A DNA stretch of 64,000 nt from Vibrio hyugaensis (GTDB lineage Bacteria; Pseudomonadota; Gammaproteobacteria; Enterobacterales; Vibrionaceae): contig NZ_CP025795.1 in NCBI RefSeq assembly GCF_002906655.1, forward strand, positions 1,674,001 to 1,738,000, in the 5' to 3' direction. Position numbers and translations under genes: made by a program. This document shows positions 58,853 through 64,000 of the stretch, one piece after another. How positions within the stretch are numbered: the stretch's first letter is position 1; every line of letters begins with the position of its first letter. The notes below the pieces were generated by a model. The model saw nothing but the letters and a program-made list of their open reading frames with translations, had not been told where the DNA came from and made no database searches.

Positions 58853-60676
58853 TTAAGAGAGAAAGTCACCGGTTTGATGTTTCCATAACTGCGAGTACAC
58901 ACCACCGAGTTCTAGCAGTTCTTGATGAGAACCTTGTTCGATAATCTGACCTTGATCCATTACAATCAATCGATCCATCGCAGCGATCGTGGATAGTCGG
59001 TGGGCAATCGCAATCACGGTTTTCCCTTCCATCAACACTTCTAAATTCTCTTGAATGGCCGATTCTACTTCAGAATCCAGCGCTGAGGTTGCTTCGTCCA
59101 TGATAAGGATTGGTGCATTCTTCAATAGCACGCGGGCAATTGCCACACGTTGACGCTGACCACCAGAAAGCTTAACGCCTCGCTCTCCTACTTCTACATC
59201 GTAGCCAACATTTCCTTGCTCATCTTTCAATTCACTAATGAACTCATGAGCATGGGCTTTTTGTGCCGCTTCAATGACCGCTCCTATCGATGCATCTGGA
59301 TCGCCATACAAGATGTTTTCTTTAATAGAACGATGCAACAACGACGTATCCTGAGTAATCATACCGATGTGTTGGCGAAGAGATTCTTGCTCAACTTGTG
59401 AGATGTCTTGACCATCAATGCGAATGGTGCCGCAATTCACATCGAAGAAACGCAGCAACAAATTCACTAAAGTTGATTTACCTGCGCCCGAACGACCAAC
59501 AATACCAACTTTTTCACCCGGCTTGATGTTTAAATCCATCTGCTCAAATACGGCTTTTTCGTCATTGTAATTGAAACCCACTTTCTCAAAGCGGATTTCG
59601 CCACGTTGGATTTGCAATGGCTTCGCGTTCGGTACGTCTTTCACTTCAACATCGTTTGAAATGGTATTTATGCCATCGACAACCGTACCAATGTTTTCAA
59701 ACAACGCACTGACTTCCCACATGATCCATTTCGACATCCCTTGTACACGCAAAGCGATACTGATACCGACTGCAATGCCACCAATCGTGACCGCCGCATC
59801 CAACCAAAGAAATACTGACAACACACTGATGGAAATCAACAACAGATAATTAAGTGCATCAACACTCAATAGTAAGCACGTCACCATACGCATTTGGCGA
59901 TACACAGTAGCCAAGAATTGCTTCATGCTGCTTTCCGCATACTCCAGTTCACGTTGAGAGTGGGCAAACAATTTAACGGTAGATATATTAGTGTAGGAAT
60001 CGACAATACGGCCAGTCATCACAGAACGCGCATCAGCTTGATCGGTTGCTACTTTCTTCATTTTAGGAATAAAGTAAAGTTGGATAACGACATAAATGGA
60101 CAACCAAGTAACAATAGGTAACATCAACAACACATCGGACTCACCCATCATCCAAATCATGGAGAGGAAGTACACCGAAATATAGACTAGTACATCCACC
60201 AGCTTCATCACAGTTTCGCGCACAGCAAGTGCACTCTGCATAACCTTAGTCGCGACACGTCCAGCAAAATCTCGTTGGAAAAATCCTACAGCTTGCTTGA
60301 GTAAGTAACGATGGATTAGCCAACGAATCGACATCGGATAGTTACCTAGTAATGTCTGGTGCATGATCATTGAGTGAATCAAACCAAGTAACGGCATGAC
60401 CACCACAACCAGAAACAGCATCATCAACATGCGATCGCCTTGATCTTGCCAGAAGGTAGCGCGCTCCTGATTCGATAAAATATCAACTAATTCACCCATA
60501 TAGCGTAATAAGGTGACTTCTGTAATAGCAATTAATGCGCTCAATACGGCCATCACTGCTAATGGAACTTCGAACCCTTTAGTATAAAAACGGCAGAAAC
60601 CAAACAAGGTTTTTGGCGGTTTTTCGGTCTCAATTTTTGGAAAAGGTTGGGTTAGTTTTTCAAACCAATTAAACAT
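58853..60676 (-). CDS. ABC exporter half-transporter (MsbA-like, fused TMD-NBD)
   Basis: Inner-membrane exporter of 607 residues. Six helices in the first 330 residues, then an ATPase with Walker A GRSGAGKST, signature LSGGQRQRVAIAR, Walker B ILIMDEATSALD and switch histidine IAHRLST. The start is ATG 60676 (MFNWFEKL); the longer frame would run across the Fur box into fhuA on the other strand and is rejected. It is divergent from fhuA and may share the iron-regulated promoter region, so a siderophore or metal-linked substrate is possible, but nothing in the sequence names it. Confidence 0.88.
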   Translation of the reverse strand: MFNWFEKLTQPFPKIETEKPPKTLFGFCRFYTKGFEVPLAVMAVLSALIAITEVTLLRYMGELVDILSNQERATFWQDQGDRMLMMLFLVVVVMPLLGLIHSMIMHQTLLGNYPMSIRWLIHRYLLKQAVGFFQRDFAGRVATKVMQSALAVRETVMKLVDVLVYISVYFLSMIWMMGESDVLLMLPIVTWLSIYVVIQLYFIPKMKKVATDQADARSVMTGRIVDSYTNISTVKLFAHSQRELEYAESSMKQFLATVYRQMRMVTCLLLSVDALNYLLLISISVLSVFLWLDAAVTIGGIAVGISIALRVQGMSKWIMWEVSALFENIGTVVDGINTISNDVEVKDVPNAKPLQIQRGEIRFEKVGFNYNDEKAVFEQMDLNIKPGEKVGIVGRSGAGKSTLVNLLLRFFDVNCGTIRIDGQDISQVEQESLRQHIGMITQDTSLLHRSIKENILYGDPDASIGAVIEAAQKAHAHEFISELKDEQGNVGYDVEVGERGVKLSGGQRQRVAIARVLLKNAPILIMDEATSALDSEVESAIQENLEVLMEGKTVIAIAHRLSTIAAMDRLIVMDQGQIIEQGSHQELLELGGVYSQLWKHQTGDFLS

Positions 60677-60763
60677 AACAAGCACTTCGATTCTGTCGAA
60701 TAAATTCCCGCACGTTGTACTATCTTTTGACAAAAAAGTCAGTAAAATAACGAAAATAAAATC

Positions 60764-60782
60764 CATAATGATAATTATTACT
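60764..60782. promoter_or_regulatory. Fur box before fhuA
   Basis: CATAATGATAATTATTACT matches 15 of 19 positions of the Fur consensus GATAATGATAATCATTATC. It lies 41 bases before the fhuA ATG and 88 bases before the divergent ABC exporter ATG. Confidence 0.85.
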
Positions 60783-60822
60783 ATTAAGATTAGAACCAAA
60801 TATAACTGTCGGAAATAGATAC

Positions 60823-62913
60823 ATGACAAAAACAAATTTGCTTGCTGCTGCGATTCGAAAAAGCCTCGTCTACGCCGTAGCTCCAACCGCCGCAGTGGTT
60901 GCCTTATCTGCTCATGCTGAAGAAGACGCAACCGTGATGGAAACGCTCACGGTTACCGCTCAAGCCTTAAAAGTAGATACACCAACGAAAGAAACACCAC
61001 GTTCAGTTTCTATCATCTCTGAAGATGAGCTTCGCGCCCGCGCGCCCAAAAAACTGGATGAAGCGCTACGTTACACATCAGGGGTGACTGCTCAACCATA
61101 CGGAGCAGACAACGATACTGACTGGTTCAAGGTTCGTGGTTTTGATGCTGCAACTTACCTAGATGGGAACCGCCTATTTCGTGATGGTTACTACACCTGG
61201 TTAGTGGAACCATATGGCCTTGAAAGTGTTGAAGTAGTAAAAGGGCCAGCGGCGGTCCTTTATGGTGAATCTGCACCAGGTGGTGTTGTGAACGCAGTGC
61301 AAAAGAAACCGACCTTTTCTCCTCAAGGGGAAGTCAAAGTTGAAGTGGGTAACAACAACCACCAAGCCGTTGGTTTTGATATCGCTGATGAAGCAAATGA
61401 AGAAGGCACCGTTCGTTACCGCCTAGTGGGTCTAATGAAGAGCGAAGATGGCGAGCTTGATGGCACGCACAACGAACGTTTCTACATCGCACCAAGCGTT
61501 GAGATCGACATCAATGACCGCACGATGCTAACGGTGTTGGCAACCTACCTTCATGACAATGGTGTTCCAACCAACCCATTCTTCCCTGCGGCTGGCACGC
61601 TAATCGGTTCTGACTTCGGTAAAATTGATCCATCAACAAACCTTGGCCAACCCGATTACGACAAGTACGAGCGTACTCAATTCTCTCTAGGTTACTTGCT
61701 TGAACACGACATCAATGACACGTGGACGTTCTCGCAAAACCTAAACTACGGCTCTAACGAACTGTACCTACGAAGCTCTTACGCATTCTCTAACAACGAT
61801 CCATCAGTTGAAGAACTAGCTCAAGGTATCGTTTTCCGTGACGGTAAGAACCAAAGCATTACATTCGACAACAATGCTGTTGGTAACTGGATGACTGATA
61901 ACGCTGAACATACTGTATTGGTTGGTATGGATCTGCAATACCACAAAACAGATGGTGATGAGCAAGACAACTTTGCGTTCGGTACGATCAACCCGTGGAA
62001 TCCAGAATACGGCAACTTCACACCACTTGATCCTGCCAACAACATCAAGCGTGAAATCTCTAAGTCTCAAGCAAGTGTGTACTCACAATACCAACTAAAA
62101 CTGCACGAGCAGTGGATTGGTAACGTTGGCGCTCGTTACGACTGGGTAAAAACAGAAAACACAGGCAAAGGCCCTTCTGTTGACCAAAGCGAATCTCGCG
62201 ACGATGGTCAGCTTTCTCTAAGCGCTGGTGTCATGTACCTCGCGGATAATGGTCTGTCTCCATACGCAAACTACTCTCAATCGTTTGAAGTCATCAGCAC
62301 GATTGATGCAGCCACCAACGAACTATACAAACCACTTGAGGGTGAGCAAGTTGAAGTGGGTGTGAAGTACGAGCCAAGCTTTATGGATGGCTACGTAAAC
62401 GTTGCTTGGTTCGACATCACACAGAAGAATGCTCTGGTGACGAACCCATCTACTTGGATTGCAACACAAACTGGTGAAGTAACATCAACAGGTGTTGAAA
62501 TCGAAGGTGCAGCGCAGCTGACTGATGATCTAAAACTGATGGCAAGCTACACATACACTAAAGCTGAAACAGACGAAACCTTTGGTCAGGGTAAACAGCA
62601 AGCAGCGCTTATTCCAGAGCACCAAGCCTCTGCATGGTTAGACTACAGCGCCTACGAGCTGATTCCTGGTCTAAATATTGGTACTGGCGTTCGCTACGTG
62701 GGTGAATCGAAAGACAACCCTAAGAGCTCAGACCTAACCGTTCCTTCTGTCACACTATGGGATGCATCGGTTACTTACGACATCACCTCACAATGGCAAG
62801 CTCAGTTGAACGTAAACAACATTCTTGATGAAGAATACGTATCAGGTTGTGACTACTGGTGCTACTACGGTCAGTCACGCACTGTAATGCTAAATGCAAA
62901 CTACAGCTGGTAA
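60823..62913 (+). CDS. fhuA: TonB-dependent siderophore receptor, FhuA-like
   Basis: Outer-membrane receptor of 696 residues. Signal peptide (to AHA-EE), then TonB box METLTVTA, plug domain with ETPRSVSIISEDEL and SVEVVKGPAAVLYGESAPGGVVN, and a 22-strand barrel ending in ...MLNANYSW with terminal aromatic. A pair of cysteines (GCDYWCYY) near the end recalls the FhuA group. The following ATPase and binding-protein genes give the order fhuA-C-D, which supports a hydroxamate (ferrichrome-type) substrate. Regulated by the Fur box upstream. Confidence 0.85.
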   Translation: MTKTNLLAAAIRKSLVYAVAPTAAVVALSAHAEEDATVMETLTVTAQALKVDTPTKETPRSVSIISEDELRARAPKKLDEALRYTSGVTAQPYGADNDTDWFKVRGFDAATYLDGNRLFRDGYYTWLVEPYGLESVEVVKGPAAVLYGESAPGGVVNAVQKKPTFSPQGEVKVEVGNNNHQAVGFDIADEANEEGTVRYRLVGLMKSEDGELDGTHNERFYIAPSVEIDINDRTMLTVLATYLHDNGVPTNPFFPAAGTLIGSDFGKIDPSTNLGQPDYDKYERTQFSLGYLLEHDINDTWTFSQNLNYGSNELYLRSSYAFSNNDPSVEELAQGIVFRDGKNQSITFDNNAVGNWMTDNAEHTVLVGMDLQYHKTDGDEQDNFAFGTINPWNPEYGNFTPLDPANNIKREISKSQASVYSQYQLKLHEQWIGNVGARYDWVKTENTGKGPSVDQSESRDDGQLSLSAGVMYLADNGLSPYANYSQSFEVISTIDAATNELYKPLEGEQVEVGVKYEPSFMDGYVNVAWFDITQKNALVTNPSTWIATQTGEVTSTGVEIEGAAQLTDDLKLMASYTYTKAETDETFGQGKQQAALIPEHQASAWLDYSAYELIPGLNIGTGVRYVGESKDNPKSSDLTVPSVTLWDASVTYDITSQWQAQLNVNNILDEEYVSGCDYWCYYGQSRTVMLNANYSW

Positions 62914-62925
62914 TTAAACAAACCC

Positions 62926-62955
62926 ACTCCCCTCACTTGAGGGGAGTTTTCTCTT
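62926..62955 (+). terminator. Hairpin between fhuA and fhuC
   Basis: Nine-base stem ACTCCCCTC / GAGGGGAGT with loop ACTT, then TTTCTCTTT. It probably lets only part of the transcripts reach fhuC, giving more receptor than transporter. Confidence 0.75.
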
Positions 62956-62968
62956 TGAAGATCCTTCC

Positions 62969-63754
62969 ATGTTTCAACTATCTAACATTCAGGTTGTTCG
63001 CGGCAGACGTCAAATCCTCGGCATCGACAATCTTACTATCCCAACTAACAAGCTGACCGTCGTTTTAGGTCACAACGGTTCGGGTAAATCAACATTGGTA
63101 AACCTGCTTTCTGGTCAGATGGCACCAGACCATGGCAGTGTTGAGTTAAATAGCCACTCACTCTCGAGTTTTAAAACCAAAGCGCTCGCTAAACAGATCG
63201 CCTACCTTCCACAAAAACTGCCTTCATCTGCGGGTTTGACCGTGGAAGAGTTAGTTCGACTAGGGCGGTTTCCTTGGCGCGGAGCATTAGGTCGCTGGAA
63301 CTCAGAAGATAAACAGATCATTGCTGATGCAATGGCGCGCACGGGCGTATCACCCTTTGCAAAAGCACTGGCGGATGATCTTTCTGGTGGTGAGCGTCAA
63401 CGCGCTTGGGTATCGATGCTACTCGCTCAGCAATCTCCGATTCTTATTCTTGATGAACCGACCTCCGCTCTAGATGTGCACCACCAATTTCAATTAATGG
63501 CACTACTGTCTGAGTTAAACCGAACCGAGAACGTAGGCATCATCGTCATCTTGCACGATCTAAACCTCGCACTGCGCTATGCAACGCATATCGTGGCACT
63601 GAAGAAAGGCGAAATAGCCTTTGAAGGGAACGCTGAAATTCTTTTGGATGAAGCGCGTTTATCTGCACTCTACGAGTCACCAATCAAATTGATTGATCAC
63701 CCTACGCCAGCAGAAACACTCGCGAGTCAAAAAGTCGCGGTGGTGTGCGCATGA
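62969..63754 (+). CDS. fhuC: Ferric-siderophore ABC transporter ATPase
   Basis: ATPase of the FecCD-type importer, 261 residues. Walker A GHNGSGKST, Q-loop YLPQKLPSS, signature LSGGERQRAW, Walker B ILILDEPTSALD and switch histidine ILHDLNLALRYA. It energises transport of the ferric siderophore across the inner membrane. ATG 62969 is 55 bases after the fhuA stop. Its stop overlaps the next ATG (ATGA), so the two are coupled. Confidence 0.9.
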   Translation: MFQLSNIQVVRGRRQILGIDNLTIPTNKLTVVLGHNGSGKSTLVNLLSGQMAPDHGSVELNSHSLSSFKTKALAKQIAYLPQKLPSSAGLTVEELVRLGRFPWRGALGRWNSEDKQIIADAMARTGVSPFAKALADDLSGGERQRAWVSMLLAQQSPILILDEPTSALDVHHQFQLMALLSELNRTENVGIIVILHDLNLALRYATHIVALKKGEIAFEGNAEILLDEARLSALYESPIKLIDHPTPAETLASQKVAVVCA

Positions 63755-64000
63755 TGCGACAAAAAACGATGGGTTGGAAAAGAGTACAGCATTGGTTTAT
63801 TGCGAGCTTGTTTGCCATGTTCGCAACCACCAGCGCCCATGCTGAAATTACCATCGAAGATCAGTATGGCTCTCATACATTTGAGCAAGCACCAAAACGC
63901 GTGGTTGCATTAAACTGGGATATTCTTGAGCAAGTTCTGGCACTTGACGTCGTGCCAATTGCTGCGCCAAACCTACCAGCCTACCGAACATGGGTCGTTA
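63751..64000 (+). CDS. fhuD: Ferric-siderophore periplasmic binding protein, 3'-truncated by the window end
   Basis: First 83 codons of a FhuD-like binding protein. A signal peptide (ASLFAMFATTSAHA-EI) is followed by ITIEDQYGSHTF and APKRVVALNWDILEQVLALDVVPIA, the standard start of the FhuD/BtuF-like periplasmic fold. It begins either at ATG 63751, overlapping the fhuC stop, or at ATG 63754. The remainder and presumably fhuB lie beyond the window. Confidence 0.8.
   Translation, partial: MMRQKTMGWKRVQHWFIASLFAMFATTSAHAEITIEDQYGSHTFEQAPKRVVALNWDILEQVLALDVVPIAAPNLPAYRTWVV

Noticed and set aside
58853-60931. Longer reading of the ABC exporter starting at 60931
   Set aside because: It would cross the Fur box and overlap fhuA by more than 100 bases; its first 85 residues do not fit the family, and ATG 60676 gives a normal exporter start.
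1-64000. tRNA, rRNA, CRISPR array, insertion sequence, integrase
   Set aside because: None was recognised. No repeat-spacer array, transposase motif or tRNA fold was seen, although short RNA genes could be missed by eye.

Overview
The window looks like a stretch of the second chromosome of a Vibrio of the Harveyi clade (V. parahaemolyticus / V. alginolyticus / V. diabolicus type). This rests on gene content and order as I remember them: a vpsLMNO-like capsule locus, then a clade-3 catalase, a fructose/mannose PTS cluster with manA, norVWR and fhuACDB. The species cannot be fixed without a database search.

Layout. (1) 1-11.4 kb: a capsule/exopolysaccharide operon, all on +. It holds the end of an initiating sugar-phosphate transferase, an outer-membrane beta-barrel, a short Wza-like export protein, a Wzc tyrosine kinase, two NKWYS sulfotransferase-like proteins, two GT4 glycosyltransferases, a Wzy-like polymerase, a Wzx flippase and a VanZ-like protein. 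(2) 11.7-18.7 kb: detoxification genes. These are YqfB; a NemR-like TetR repressor with two identical operators controlling itself and a reductase-GST pair; a catalase behind an OxyR-type site; a GarR-like dehydrogenase; DoxX; and a LysR regulator. (3) 18.8-26.5 kb: a PTS cluster with two fructose-family IIABC proteins of different domain order, a free EIIB, an HPr-like/EIIA protein, an AraC regulator and manA. An ATCCAGT motif recurs in both divergent control regions. (4) 26.6-37.9 kb: an ADP-ribosylglycohydrolase, a LysR regulator, yiaVW, an exported HAD protein, the nitric-oxide module norVW-yeaR/norR with a sigma-54 promoter and three NorR sites, a HAD phosphatase and a cytochrome b561.

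(5) 37.9-49.3 kb: an AT-rich, probably acquired adhesion island on the - strand. Its left edge abuts a frameshifted C-terminal remnant of a dicarboxylate/amino-acid symporter. It carries a DNA-binding-like protein, a CS1/CFA-I-type chaperone-usher pilus operon that ends in an unusual barrel-plus-LysM protein, and a large Ig-repeat lipoprotein. (6) 49.3-58.6 kb: a multidomain GH19 chitinase, an azurin, and two paralogous proteins fusing a chitobiose/cellobiose-type PTS EIIC membrane domain to a c-di-GMP phosphodiesterase (EAL) domain. (7) 58.8-64 kb: an ABC exporter, then, behind a Fur box, a ferrichrome-type uptake operon fhuA-fhuC-fhuD (fhuD cut by the window end).

The window is rich in surface and biofilm functions (capsule, pili, adhesin, chitinase, c-di-GMP turnover) and in stress defence (NO, peroxide, electrophiles, iron). 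The least explained parts are the pilus/LysM/Ig-lipoprotein island and the EIIC-EAL pair beside the chitinase. No tRNA, rRNA, CRISPR array, transposase or integrase was seen.
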